Shown: positions 25,383 through 34,083 of the stretch, piece after piece | How the letters are laid out: every line of letters starts with the position of its first letter | Numbering within the stretch: the stretch's first letter is position 1 | From: an uncultured Alphaproteobacteria bacterium | Lineage (GTDB): Bacteria; Pseudomonadota; Alphaproteobacteria; Rhodospirillales; Rhodospirillaceae | NCBI GenBank assembly: GCA_900079695.1 | Contig: LT599022.1 | Location: forward strand, 78,222 to 142,221 | Length of the DNA stretch: 64,000 bases | Reading direction: 5' to 3' | Program-made: the position numbers and the translations under genes | Notes under the pieces: generated by a model | What the model saw: the letters and a program-made list of their open reading frames with translations, nothing else | What the model was told of the DNA's origin: nothing | Database searches by the model: none

Positions 25383-26882
25383 ATGGCTACCTACATTGGT
25401 GCAATCGACCAGGGAACCACCAGCACCCGTTTCGTCGTGTTCGACCGCACGGGCCGGATGGTCAGCGTCGCGCAGCACGAGCATGCGCAGATCTTCCCGA
25501 ATCCGGGCTGGGTCGAGCACGACCCGGCGGAGATCTGGCGGCGCACCGAGGAGGTGATCGATGAGGCGATGAAGGCGAAGGGCCTGCGTCCGCGCGATCT
25601 CGCCGCGATCGGCATCACCAACCAGCGCGAGACCACCGTGGTGTGGGACAAGCGCTCCGGCTATGCGGTCTATAACGCCCTGGTGTGGCAGGACACCCGC
25701 GTCTCCGACATGGTCGCCAAGCTCGAGGCCGACGTCGGACAGGACCACTACCGCGCCAAGACCGGCCTGCCGGTCAGCACCTATTTCTCGGGCCTGAAGC
25801 TGCGCTGGGTGCTCGAGAACGTGAAGGGCGCGCGCGAGCAGGCCGAGGCGGGCAACCTGCTGTTCGGCAACATCGACACCTTCCTCGTCTGGCACCTCAC
25901 CGGCGGCACCAAGGGCGGCATCCACATCACCGACGTCACCAACGCCTCCCGCACCCAGCTGATGAACCTCGAGACTCTCGACTGGGATGACGGCATCCTC
26001 GCCGACTTCAACATTCCGAAGCAGATGCTGCCGAAGATCCGCGCGAGCTCCGAGGTCTACGGCGAGGCGGTGTGCGAAGCGATCAAGGGCGTGCCGATCG
26101 CCGGCATTCTCGGCGACCAGCAGGCGGCGCTGTTCGGCCAGGCCTGCTTCAATCCCGGCGAGGCCAAGAACACCTACGGCACCGGCTCGTTCCTGCTGAT
26201 GAACACCGGCGAGAAGATCGTGCAGTCGAAGTACGGCCTGCTCACCACGGTCGCCAACAAGATGGGCGACAAGCCCGCGCAATACGCCCTCGAAGGCGCG
26301 ATCGCGATCACCGGCGCCCTGGTGCAGTGGCTGCGCGACAACCTCGGCATCATCGAGAAGAGCTCCGACGTCGATGCGCTCGCCCGCAGCGTCAACGACA
26401 ACGGCGGCGTCTACTTCGTTCCGGCGTTCTCCGGCCTCTACGCGCCGTATTGGAAGGCCAACGCGCGCGGCGGCATCTCCGGCCTCACCCGCTTCGCCAA
26501 CAAGGGGCATCTCGCCCGCGCCGCCCTCGAGGCGACGGCGTTCCAGGTGCGCGAAGTGGTGGATGCGATGGAGAAGGACTCCGGCATCGAGCTCGCCAAC
26601 CTGCGCGCCGACGGCGGCATGGTGGTGAACCAGCTCCTGATGCAGTTCCAGGCGGATATCCTCAAGAAGCCGGTGGTCCGCCCGCAGGTGCTCGAAACCA
26701 CCGCCCTCGGCGCGGCCTACGCCGCGGCGCTCGCGGTCGGCTATTTCAAGGACACCAAGGAACTGGTGGCGAACTGGTCGGAAGATCAGCGGTGGACGCC
26801 GATCATGCCGGATGCCGAGCGCGACCGTCTCTATCACTTCTGGAAGAAGGCGGTGGAACGCACCTTCGACTGGATGGAATGA
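25383..26882 (+). CDS. glpK: Glycerol kinase
   Basis: 499-residue FGGY-family kinase phosphorylating glycerol to glycerol-3-phosphate. Starts at ATG 25383 with [46 protein letters not shown] (catalytic Asp) and [18 protein letters not shown] are typical. Length is as for E. coli GlpK (502). It is followed 54 bases later by glpF. The glycerol-3-phosphate it makes would be the GlpP ligand and the GlpD substrate. Confidence 0.96.
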   Translation: MATYIGAIDQGTTSTRFVVFDRTGRMVSVAQHEHAQIFPNPGWVEHDPAEIWRRTEEVIDEAMKAKGLRPRDLAAIGITNQRETTVVWDKRSGYAVYNALVWQDTRVSDMVAKLEADVGQDHYRAKTGLPVSTYFSGLKLRWVLENVKGAREQAEAGNLLFGNIDTFLVWHLTGGTKGGIHITDVTNASRTQLMNLETLDWDDGILADFNIPKQMLPKIRASSEVYGEAVCEAIKGVPIAGILGDQQAALFGQACFNPGEAKNTYGTGSFLLMNTGEKIVQSKYGLLTTVANKMGDKPAQYALEGAIAITGALVQWLRDNLGIIEKSSDVDALARSVNDNGGVYFVPAFSGLYAPYWKANARGGISGLTRFANKGHLARAALEATAFQVREVVDAMEKDSGIELANLRADGGMVVNQLLMQFQADILKKPVVRPQVLETTALGAAYAAALAVGYFKDTKELVANWSEDQRWTPIMPDAERDRLYHFWKKAVERTFDWME

Positions 26883-26936
26883 AATCGGGTTTGGACAACA
26901 CGCGAAAATGGCTGAGAAAATTCAAGGAGACCTGCC

Positions 26937-27665
26937 ATGACTGGTCCAGTATTCGGTGAGTTGCTCGGGACTCTCGTCCTTGTCTATCTGGGCGACAGCG
27001 TCGTCGCGAACGTGCTGTTGAACAAATCCAAGGGCCAGAATTCCGGGTGGATCGTGATCACCACCGGGTGGGGATTCGCCGTCGTCTTCGGCATCCTCAC
27101 CTCGCTCGCCGTCGGCGGCGTCGCCCACATCAACCCGGCGGTGACTCTCGCGCTCGCGGTCGCCACCGGCGACTGGTCGAACGTCGTGCCGTTCATCGCC
27201 ATGCAGATGGTCGGCGCCTTCCTCGGCGCGATCCTGGTGTACGTCACCTACCTGCCGCACTGGGCCGAGACCGAGGATCCCGGCTTCAAGCTCGGCATCT
27301 TCTGCACCGGTCCGGCGATCCGCAATCTGCCCTCCAACGCCGTCACCGAGGGCCTCGGCACCATCCTTCTGGTGGTCGCGGGCATGGCGATCGGTTCCAA
27401 GGGCGTCGCCGCGGGTGGCCTGCCGGCCGGCTTCGGTCCGTTCCTCTGGGGCATTCTGGTCTGGGGCATCGGCCTCGCACTCGGCGGTCCGACCGGCTAT
27501 GCGATCAACCCTGCCCGTGACCTCGGGCCGCGCATCGCCCATGCGATCCTGCCGATTCCCGGCAAGGGCGGTTCGGACTGGGGGTATTCCTGGGTTCCGG
27601 TGATCGGTCCGTTCGTCGGCGGTGCGATCGGCGGTCTGATCGTGGCGAACCTCGGGATCCTCTGA
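26937..27665 (+). CDS. glpF: Glycerol facilitator (MIP channel)
   Basis: 242-residue aquaglyceroporin of the inner membrane. Both NPA boxes are present in glycerol-facilitator form: HINPAVTLALAV and YAINPARDLGPR, with six hydrophobic helices between residues 1 and 242. Uptake through GlpF would feed both glycerol kinase and the B12-dependent dehydratase upstream. AAGGAGA precedes the ATG. Confidence 0.95.
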   Translation: MTGPVFGELLGTLVLVYLGDSVVANVLLNKSKGQNSGWIVITTGWGFAVVFGILTSLAVGGVAHINPAVTLALAVATGDWSNVVPFIAMQMVGAFLGAILVYVTYLPHWAETEDPGFKLGIFCTGPAIRNLPSNAVTEGLGTILLVVAGMAIGSKGVAAGGLPAGFGPFLWGILVWGIGLALGGPTGYAINPARDLGPRIAHAILPIPGKGGSDWGYSWVPVIGPFVGGAIGGLIVANLGIL

Positions 27666-27677
27666 GGCATGCGTCGA

Positions 27678-27701
27678 GGGGCGCCCGGAGACGGGCGCCC
27701 C
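27678..27701 (+). terminator. GC-rich hairpin after glpF
   Basis: Nine-base perfect stem GGGGCGCCC/GGGCGCCCC with a 6-base loop, 12 bases after the glpF stop. There is no T-tract, so it may be a weak or factor-assisted terminator, or an mRNA-stabilising stem between glpF and dhaK. Confidence 0.5.
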
Positions 27702-27767
27702 GCCGTTTGCGCGGGCCCTTCGCAGCTTGGGGCCCGCGCGCCATCCATCTGACAGGAGACGGTTTTC

Positions 27768-28769
27768 ATGAAAAAGCTCATCAATTCTCCCGAGGACGTG
27801 GTCCGCGAGGCGCTCGAGGGCATCGCGCTCGCGCATCCCAACCACGTGCGGGTCAGCTTCGATCCGTTCTACATCGTCCGCAAGGACGCGCCGGTGAAGG
27901 GTAAGGTCGCGCTGGTCTCGGGCGGCGGCTCCGGCCACGAGCCGATGCACGGCGGCTTCGTCGGGATGGGCATGCTCGACGCCGCCTGCCCCGGCCACGT
28001 CTTCACCAGCCCGACTCCCGACCAGATGTTCGAGGCGGGCAAGGCCGCCCATTCCGGCGCGGGGGTGCTCCAGATCGTCAAGAACTACACCGGCGACGTG
28101 ATGAACTTCGACCTCGCCGCCGACATGCTGAAGGAGGAGGGCATCGCCGTCGAGAGCGTGCTCACCGACGACGACGTGGCGGTGAAGGACAGTCTCTACA
28201 CCGCCGGGCGGCGCGGTGTAGGTCTCACCGTTCTGATGGAGAAGATCCTCGGCGCGGCTGCCGAAAAAGGCATGGCGCTCGCCGATCTGAAGGCGCTCGG
28301 CGACAAAATTCGCGCGTCCGGTCGCAGCATGGGTATGGCGCTCACCGCCTGCACCGTGCCGCACGCGGGCAAGCCGTCGTTCGAACTCGCCGAGAACGAG
28401 ATGGAAGTCGGTATCGGCATCCACGGCGAGCCGGGCCGCCACCGCATGCCGGTCGCCCCCGCCGACGAAGTCGCGGCGATGCTGATGGAACCGGTGCTCA
28501 CCGACATTCCGTTCAAGTCGGGCGAGGAGATCATCCTCTTCGTCAACGGCATGGGCGGCACGCCGCTGATCGAGCTCTACATCGTCTATCGCAAGGCGGC
28601 GGAGATCGCCGAGAAGCACGGCCTCAAGGTGGCGCGCTGCCTGGTCGGCAGCTACATCACCAGTCTCGAGATGGCGGGCTGCTCGGTCACCGCGCTGCGC
28701 GCCGACAGCCAGATTCTCGGGCTGTGGGACGCGCCGGTGAACACTCCGGCGCTGCGCTGGGGCGCCTGA
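27768..28769 (+). CDS. dhaK: Dihydroxyacetone kinase subunit DhaK
   Basis: 333-residue dihydroxyacetone-binding subunit of the PEP-dependent kinase. The substrate-binding His that forms a covalent hemiaminal with dihydroxyacetone is in [29 protein letters not shown] forms the phosphate-side loop. Length is slightly shorter than E. coli DhaK (356). No glycerol dehydrogenase (DhaD/GldA) to supply dihydroxyacetone is seen in the window. Confidence 0.93.
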   Translation: MKKLINSPEDVVREALEGIALAHPNHVRVSFDPFYIVRKDAPVKGKVALVSGGGSGHEPMHGGFVGMGMLDAACPGHVFTSPTPDQMFEAGKAAHSGAGVLQIVKNYTGDVMNFDLAADMLKEEGIAVESVLTDDDVAVKDSLYTAGRRGVGLTVLMEKILGAAAEKGMALADLKALGDKIRASGRSMGMALTACTVPHAGKPSFELAENEMEVGIGIHGEPGRHRMPVAPADEVAAMLMEPVLTDIPFKSGEEIILFVNGMGGTPLIELYIVYRKAAEIAEKHGLKVARCLVGSYITSLEMAGCSVTALRADSQILGLWDAPVNTPALRWGA

Positions 28770-28788
28770 TCCCCATATCCTTCTTAAG

Positions 28789-28816
28789 GACCCATGCGCG
28801 AGCGCGCGCATGGGTC
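28789..28816. other. Perfect hairpin between dhaK and dhaL
   Basis: A 12-base perfect inverted repeat (GACCCATGCGCG / CGCGCATGGGTC) with a 4-base loop, 19 bases after dhaK and 30 bases before dhaL. Without a T-tract it is more likely an RNA processing or stability stem that tunes dhaL/dhaM levels, or an operator; which one cannot be told. Confidence 0.55.
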
Positions 28817-28846
28817 GGTTCCCAGACAATCGAAGGCAGACATCAG

Positions 28847-29464
28847 ATGAGCGACTTTACCGTGACCGAGGCGACGTCGTGGATCAAGGCATCGGCCGCC
28901 GCGCTGGACAAGGAGGCCGCGCACCTCAGCGACCTCGATGCCGCGATCGGCGACGGCGACCACGGCGCGAACATGAAGCGCGGCTTCCTCGCCGTGGAAA
29001 AGAAGCTCGACGCCGCCGCCCCCGCCGATCTGGGCGCGCTGTTCAAGACCGTCGGCATGACCCTGCTGTCCACCGTCGGCGGCGCCTCCGGTCCGCTCTA
29101 CGGCGGCTTCTTCCTCGAAATCGGCAAGCGCGGCGCGGGCCAGTCGGCGTGGGACGCGGCGACGCTCGCGGAGATGCTGAAGGCGGGCCTGGGCGACATC
29201 GTCAAGCGCGGCAAGGCGCAGCTCGGCGACAAGACCATGGTCGACGCCCTCACCCCCGCGCTCGACGCGATGACCGGCGATCTTGCCGCCGCCACCGCCG
29301 CCGCGGCCAAGGCGGCGCGCGAGGCGGCCACCGCCACCGCGCCGCTGCTGGCGAAGAAGGGCCGCGCCAGCTACCTCGGCGAACGCAGCATCGGGCATCA
29401 GGACCCGGGCGCGAATTCGGTCGCGTTGCTGCTCGAAACCCTCGCCGACACCTGCAAGGGCTGA
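28847..29464 (+). CDS. dhaL: Dihydroxyacetone kinase subunit DhaL
   Basis: 205-residue ADP-binding subunit that passes phosphate from DhaM to dihydroxyacetone on DhaK. The Mg-ADP-binding aspartates are in AAIGDGDHGANMKRGF; STVGGASGPLYGGFF and SYLGERSIGHQDPGANS are also characteristic. Start at ATG 28847. Length is usual for DhaL (about 210). Confidence 0.93.
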   Translation: MSDFTVTEATSWIKASAAALDKEAAHLSDLDAAIGDGDHGANMKRGFLAVEKKLDAAAPADLGALFKTVGMTLLSTVGGASGPLYGGFFLEIGKRGAGQSAWDAATLAEMLKAGLGDIVKRGKAQLGDKTMVDALTPALDAMTGDLAAATAAAAKAAREAATATAPLLAKKGRASYLGERSIGHQDPGANSVALLLETLADTCKG

Positions 29465-29469
29465 GGCCG

Positions 29470-31917
29470 ATGATCGGCGTCGTCCTGGTCTCGCACAGCA
29501 AGGCCCTCGCTCTCGGCGTCCGCGAACTGGTGTTGCAGATGACCGGTCCCGACTTCCCGGTGGTGGTCGCGGCCGGCGTCGGTGACGATTTCGCCGAGAT
29601 CGGCACCGACGCGGTGCACGTCGCCGAGGTGCTGAAGCCGTTCTGTGCTGGAGACGGCGCGGTGGTGCTGATGGACCTGGGCTCGGCGGTGCTCTCCGCC
29701 CAGACCGCGCTCGACCTGCTCGATTTCGAGGAAATCCCTCACGATTCCATCCGCATCTGCTCCGCGCCGTTCGTCGAGGCGGCGGTGGCGGCGTCGGTGC
29801 AGGCGAACGCGGGCGGCGATCTCGAATCGGTGGTGCGCGAGGCGATGGCGGCGCTGACGCCGAAGCAGGATCAGGTGGGGGACGCCCCGCCCGCCGCCGC
29901 TGCCCCCACCGCCGAGGCGGGTGAGGGTGCGGCGCTCGCCTTCGAGACCGAGATTCGCAATCCCCACGGTTTGCACGCGCGGCCCGCCGCCAATCTGGTG
30001 CGCGCCGCGAGCGGTTTCGCCGCCGTGGTGACGATCGCCAACCTCGGCAACGGCCGGGGTCCGGCGTCGGCGAAGAGCCTCACCAGCGTCGCGCTGGTGC
30101 AGGCGCGCAAGGGCGACCGGGTGCGCATCGAGATCCGCGGTGCGGATGCCGAGGCCGCCCGCGCGGCCCTCGAAGCTCTCGCCGCCGGCCACTTCGGCGA
30201 GGACGTCGCGGCGGCGGAGCCCCCGCCGCCCGCGCCCGCGCCGTCCGGCAAACCGGTCGGCGCGTCGGACGGCGTCGCCGTCGGCCCGGTGCTGCGCCTC
30301 GACGACGCCCGCCCTGCGGTGGCGGAGACCGGCCCCCAGGGCAGCCCCACCGAGGAACGGGCGAAGCTCGACCGTGGCGTGGCGGCGGTCGCCGCCGAAC
30401 TCAAGGATGCCGCGCGGGGCGATGCGACCGGCATTTTCGCCGCGCAGGCGCTGGTGCTCGAAGACCCGGAACTGCTCGGCCCGGTGACCGCGCGCATCGC
30501 CGCGGGCGAGTCCGCCGCCGCCGCGTGGCGCGAGGAAGTCGGCAAGCTCGCCGAGGCCTATGCGGCGATGGAGGATCCGTATCTTCAGGCGCGCGCGGCG
30601 GACGTCCGCGATATCGCCGCCCGGGTGGTTCGGGCGATGGCGGGCGCGGCCGGGACGGAACGCATCGCGCCCGAACCGCCCGCGATCCTGCTGGTCGACG
30701 AACTGCTGCCGAGCGAAGCCTCGGCCTGCGATCCCGCGCACGTGCTGGGGATTCTCGCACGCGTCGGCAGCCCCACCGCACACGCCGCGATCATCGCCCG
30801 CACGCTCGGGATTCCGATGGTGATCGGCGGCGCGGACGCGGGTCTCGCGGGCCGCACCGTGGCGCTCGACGGCGGCACCGGCGAACTGGTGCCGGATCCC
30901 TCGCCCGAGGTCGCCGCCGCGTTCGCCGCGCGCCATGCCGCCGCCGCCGAGCGTGCCGCCGCCTTCGCCACCGCCAAGGACATGCCCGCGGAAACCCGCG
31001 ACGGCCGTCGCATCGAGGTGTTCGCCAACGTCGGCAGCGCCGCCGACGCCGCGTCCGCCGCGTCTAACGGCGCGGAAGGCGTCGGCCTGCTGCGCACCGA
31101 GTTCGTCTACCTGCCGTTCAAGACCACCCCGAGCGAGGACGACCAGGCGGACCTGCTGCACCAGGTGATTGCCGCCGCACCGCGGGGGCCGGTGGTGGTG
31201 CGCACCCTCGACGTCGGCGCCGACAAACCGCTCGCGTTCCTCGAACAGGCGGCGGAGGCCAATCCGTTCCTCGGCGTGCGCGGCGTGCGGCTGTCGTTCC
31301 GCAATCCGGAGTTCTTCGCCGCTTCGTTGCGCGCGATCCTGCGCGCCGGGCGCGATGCCGACCTCTGGATCATGTTCCCGATGATCGCCGATCCGGACGA
31401 GATGCGCCGCGCCCGCGAAGCGGTCGGGGCCGCCCACGACGCGCTTGCCGCGAAGGGCGTCGCGCATCGCTGGCCGGTGAAGATCGGGATGATGGTCGAG
31501 GTTCCGGCGGCGGCGCTGATGCTGGAGCGCTTCGTGCCGGTGGCGGATTTCTTCAGCATCGGCACCAACGACCTCACCCAGTACGTGATGGCCGCCGAAC
31601 GCGGCAACGCCGCTCTCGCCGATCTTCAGGACCCGATGCATCCGGCGGTGCTGCAGGCGGTTCGGGGGATCTGCGCGGCCGCGGGCGGGCGTCACGTCGC
31701 GGTGTGCGGCGACGCCGCCTCCGATCCCGCCGCCGCCGCCGCGCTGGTGGGGGCGGGGGTGCATGGCCTGAGCGTGCGCCCCAATCGCGCTCCGGCGGTG
31801 AAGGCGATGCTGCGCGGCGTCGCCGTGGCCGATCTCGCGGCGGCGCTGGAGGAGGGACTGGCGGCCGACGGCACGCAGGAACTCCGCGCCCGCTTCGCCG
31901 CGCTCGCGCGGGCGTGA
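29470..31917 (+). CDS. dhaM: DhaM: EIIA-HPr-EI phosphotransfer fusion
   Basis: 815-residue phosphoryl donor of the dihydroxyacetone kinase. Three domains: mannose-type EIIA (residues 1-130, active His9 in VLVSHSK), HPr (about 160-245, active His in NPHGLHARP) and enzyme I (about 265-815). The EI part is complete: active-site His in GSPTAHAAIIART near 434, PEP-binding GTNDLTQYV near 698 and the catalytic Cys in CGDAAS near 745. E. coli DhaM has only a truncated EI and depends on the general PTS; this protein could take phosphate from PEP directly. It starts 5 bases after dhaL. Confidence 0.92.
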   Translation: MIGVVLVSHSKALALGVRELVLQMTGPDFPVVVAAGVGDDFAEIGTDAVHVAEVLKPFCAGDGAVVLMDLGSAVLSAQTALDLLDFEEIPHDSIRICSAPFVEAAVAASVQANAGGDLESVVREAMAALTPKQDQVGDAPPAAAAPTAEAGEGAALAFETEIRNPHGLHARPAANLVRAASGFAAVVTIANLGNGRGPASAKSLTSVALVQARKGDRVRIEIRGADAEAARAALEALAAGHFGEDVAAAEPPPPAPAPSGKPVGASDGVAVGPVLRLDDARPAVAETGPQGSPTEERAKLDRGVAAVAAELKDAARGDATGIFAAQALVLEDPELLGPVTARIAAGESAAAAWREEVGKLAEAYAAMEDPYLQARAADVRDIAARVVRAMAGAAGTERIAPEPPAILLVDELLPSEASACDPAHVLGILARVGSPTAHAAIIARTLGIPMVIGGADAGLAGRTVALDGGTGELVPDPSPEVAAAFAARHAAAAERAAAFATAKDMPAETRDGRRIEVFANVGSAADAASAASNGAEGVGLLRTEFVYLPFKTTPSEDDQADLLHQVIAAAPRGPVVVRTLDVGADKPLAFLEQAAEANPFLGVRGVRLSFRNPEFFAASLRAILRAGRDADLWIMFPMIADPDEMRRAREAVGAAHDALAAKGVAHRWPVKIGMMVEVPAAALMLERFVPVADFFSIGTNDLTQYVMAAERGNAALADLQDPMHPAVLQAVRGICAAAGGRHVAVCGDAASDPAAAAALVGAGVHGLSVRPNRAPAVKAMLRGVAVADLAAALEEGLAADGTQELRARFAALARA

Positions 31918-31988
31918 CCGCGGCACTTGCCGTCCCCCCGGGTTGGTGCGATAACTCGCGAAACTCAGACCACCCGGGGAGATGGCGA

Positions 31989-32966
31989 ATGATTTCCGAG
32001 GATATTCTGCGCGCCGCGATTCCGGCGGTGTTGACCGAAGCGCACTTCCCCGAGCTGCCGAACTATTATCGCGGCAAGGTGCGCGAGAACTACGACCTGC
32101 CGGACGGCCGCCGCATTCTCGTGTCCACCGATCGGCAGAGCGCCTTCGATCAGGTGCTGGCGGCGGTGCCGTTCAAGGGGCAGGTGCTGACCCAGACCGC
32201 GCGCTTCTGGTTCGAGCAGACCGCCGACATCTGTCCCAACCACGTGCTCGAATATCCGGACCCGAACGTGGTGGTCGGCCGCAGGCTCGACATGCTGCCG
32301 GTCGAGGTGGTGGTGCGCGACTATCTCACCGGTTCCACCGACACCGCGATCTGGACGATGTACAAGTCGGGCGCGCGCAAGCTCTACGGCATCGACTTCC
32401 CCGACGGCATGGCGAAGAACGACAAGCTCGCGCAGACCATCCTCACCCCCACCACCAAGGGGGACGCGGGCGCCCACGATCACCCGATCACCCCGGCGGA
32501 AATCGTCGCCCGCGGCCTGCTGACCCAGGCGCAGTGGGACGAGGTGGCCGACGTCGCGCTCAGGCTGTTCGCCCGCGGCCGCGAGATCGCCGCGCGGAAC
32601 GGCCTGATCCTGGTCGACACCAAGTTCGAGTTCGGCACCGACGCCGATGGCCGCATCACCCTGGCCGACGAGATCCTCACCCCGGATTCCAGCCGCTACT
32701 GGCGCGCCGACAGCTACGCCGCCCGCCACGCCGCGGGGCAGGAGCCCGAGAGCCTCGACAAGGAATTCCTGCGCCTGTGGATCGCCGGGCGCTGCGATCC
32801 CTACAACGAACCGATTCCGGAAATCCCCGACGACACCCTGGTCGACTTCTCGCGCCGCTACATCGATCTTTACGAGAAGGTCACCGGCCGGAGCTTTTCC
32901 GCCCCGAAGCCGGGCGAGACGGTCAAGGAGCGCATCCGCCGCAACCTCGCCGCCTACTTCGGCTGA
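31989..32966 (+). CDS. purC: SAICAR synthase
   Basis: 325-residue phosphoribosylaminoimidazole-succinocarboxamide synthase of purine biosynthesis. It is the longer PurC form: YYRGKVRENYDLPDGRRILV, STDRQSAFDQVLAAVPFKGQ, VVRDYLTGSTDTAIW, and LVDTKFEFGTDADGRITLAD with DEILTPDSSRYW. GGGGAGATGGCGA precedes ATG 31989. A housekeeping gene, it argues that this stretch is chromosomal. It is unrelated to the dha genes 71 bases upstream. Confidence 0.96.
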   Translation: MISEDILRAAIPAVLTEAHFPELPNYYRGKVRENYDLPDGRRILVSTDRQSAFDQVLAAVPFKGQVLTQTARFWFEQTADICPNHVLEYPDPNVVVGRRLDMLPVEVVVRDYLTGSTDTAIWTMYKSGARKLYGIDFPDGMAKNDKLAQTILTPTTKGDAGAHDHPITPAEIVARGLLTQAQWDEVADVALRLFARGREIAARNGLILVDTKFEFGTDADGRITLADEILTPDSSRYWRADSYAARHAAGQEPESLDKEFLRLWIAGRCDPYNEPIPEIPDDTLVDFSRRYIDLYEKVTGRSFSAPKPGETVKERIRRNLAAYFG

Positions 32967-32979
32967 AGGCGGCGGAGGA

Positions 32980-33001
32980 CCCCCGGGCCGCAGCCCGGGG
33001 G
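32980..33001. terminator. Bidirectional GC-rich terminator hairpin
   Basis: Nine-base perfect stem CCCCCGGGC/GCCCGGGGG with a CGCA loop, between the convergent purC (ends 32966) and esterase (ends 33012) genes. It has no U-tract on either strand, so termination efficiency is uncertain. Confidence 0.55.
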
Positions 33002-33011
33002 CGAGGGGCGG

Positions 33012-33881
33012 TTACGGCGCGCCGACCGGGCGGGAGACGCGGGCGGCCATGAAGACCAGCGCTTCGGGCAGGGTCTCCGCCCAGACCTTCCATTCGTGGT
33101 CGCCGTCGACGACCCGGAACTCGGTATCCTTCGGCTGGATCTCCCTCAGCTTGCTGTAGAGGTAGGCGGCTTCGTAGGCGATGTCGAAGCGGTCGTGGTC
33201 GCCGGAGTTGAGGTAGATCGGTACCGGCGTCTTCGCCGCCTTGTATCCTTCGAACCGGTTCGGCCAGTTGAGGCGCTTCCAGGTTTCCGGATCGAATTTG
33301 CCGTCCTTCTGGAACGGCGGGTTGGTGGTGGCCGAAGACGTGCCCGGCGGCAGTTCGTGATAGATCGCGGGCGAGAGCGCGGCCGCGGCGGCGAAGCGGT
33401 CGGGGTGCGCGAAGACGATGTTGACGGCGCCGTAGCCGCCGGCCGAAAGCCCGGCGATCAGGCGGCCGCGGCGCTCGGCGATCACCTTGTAATGGCTTTC
33501 GACGTGGGGCATCACCTCAGTGAGGAGGGCGGATTCGCCCTTGCCGGCGTTGCCGTCGGCCCACCATCCTTGGTAGTGCCCCGGCATCACCACCACCATC
33601 GGCGGAATTGCGCCCGTAGCGATCAGGCCATCGAGAGTTTGCTGGGCGTGGCCTTTCACCGCCCATTCGTTCTCGTTGCCGTTGGCGCCGTGCAGTAGAT
33701 ACAGCACCGGATACCTGAGCTTCGAAGTCTCGTAGCCATCGGGCAGGTAGACGGTGTAGGGGTAGTCGCGGTCGAGGACCGCCGAATGAATCTTCCCCGC
33801 AACCACCTCGCCCGCCGGTGCGGACGCGGCGAAGCCGCAGGACAGCGCGACGATCGCGCAGAGTCGTAGCGTTGCGTTCAC
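33012..33881 (-). CDS. Exported alpha/beta-hydrolase (esterase family)
   Basis: 289-residue putative esterase with a signal peptide (NATLRLCAIVALSCGFAASA, cleaved around residues 21-24). The fold resembles esterase D/enterochelin-esterase-type hydrolases: YPVLYLLHGANGNENEW, nucleophile elbow GLSAGGYGAVN (Ser), an acid near SGDHDRFD and a His in VDGDHEWKVW. The GTG at 33881 has AGGGAG seven bases upstream. Substrate unknown. Divergent from the srf-like operon, with about 200 bases between. Confidence 0.8.
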   Translation of the reverse strand: MNATLRLCAIVALSCGFAASAPAGEVVAGKIHSAVLDRDYPYTVYLPDGYETSKLRYPVLYLLHGANGNENEWAVKGHAQQTLDGLIATGAIPPMVVVMPGHYQGWWADGNAGKGESALLTEVMPHVESHYKVIAERRGRLIAGLSAGGYGAVNIVFAHPDRFAAAAALSPAIYHELPPGTSSATTNPPFQKDGKFDPETWKRLNWPNRFEGYKAAKTPVPIYLNSGDHDRFDIAYEAAYLYSKLREIQPKDTEFRVVDGDHEWKVWAETLPEALVFMAARVSRPVGAP

Positions 33882-34083
33882 GTTGGGTCTCCCTTGACGA
33901 ATGCTCCTCGGGCGGCGCGGCGGGTCCGCGCTCGGGGTGAATTCCCAGGGTCCGCGTGGGGCAGAGATGCGGATCGCCACGGCGCTTTCAAGATCCGCGA
34001 TCGCCTGGAATTTTCGGCCCGAATCTGCTACTTCGTGAGTCCGCCCCGGGGTTCCGGGCACCACTGGCCGGGCCTGTTCCGCG

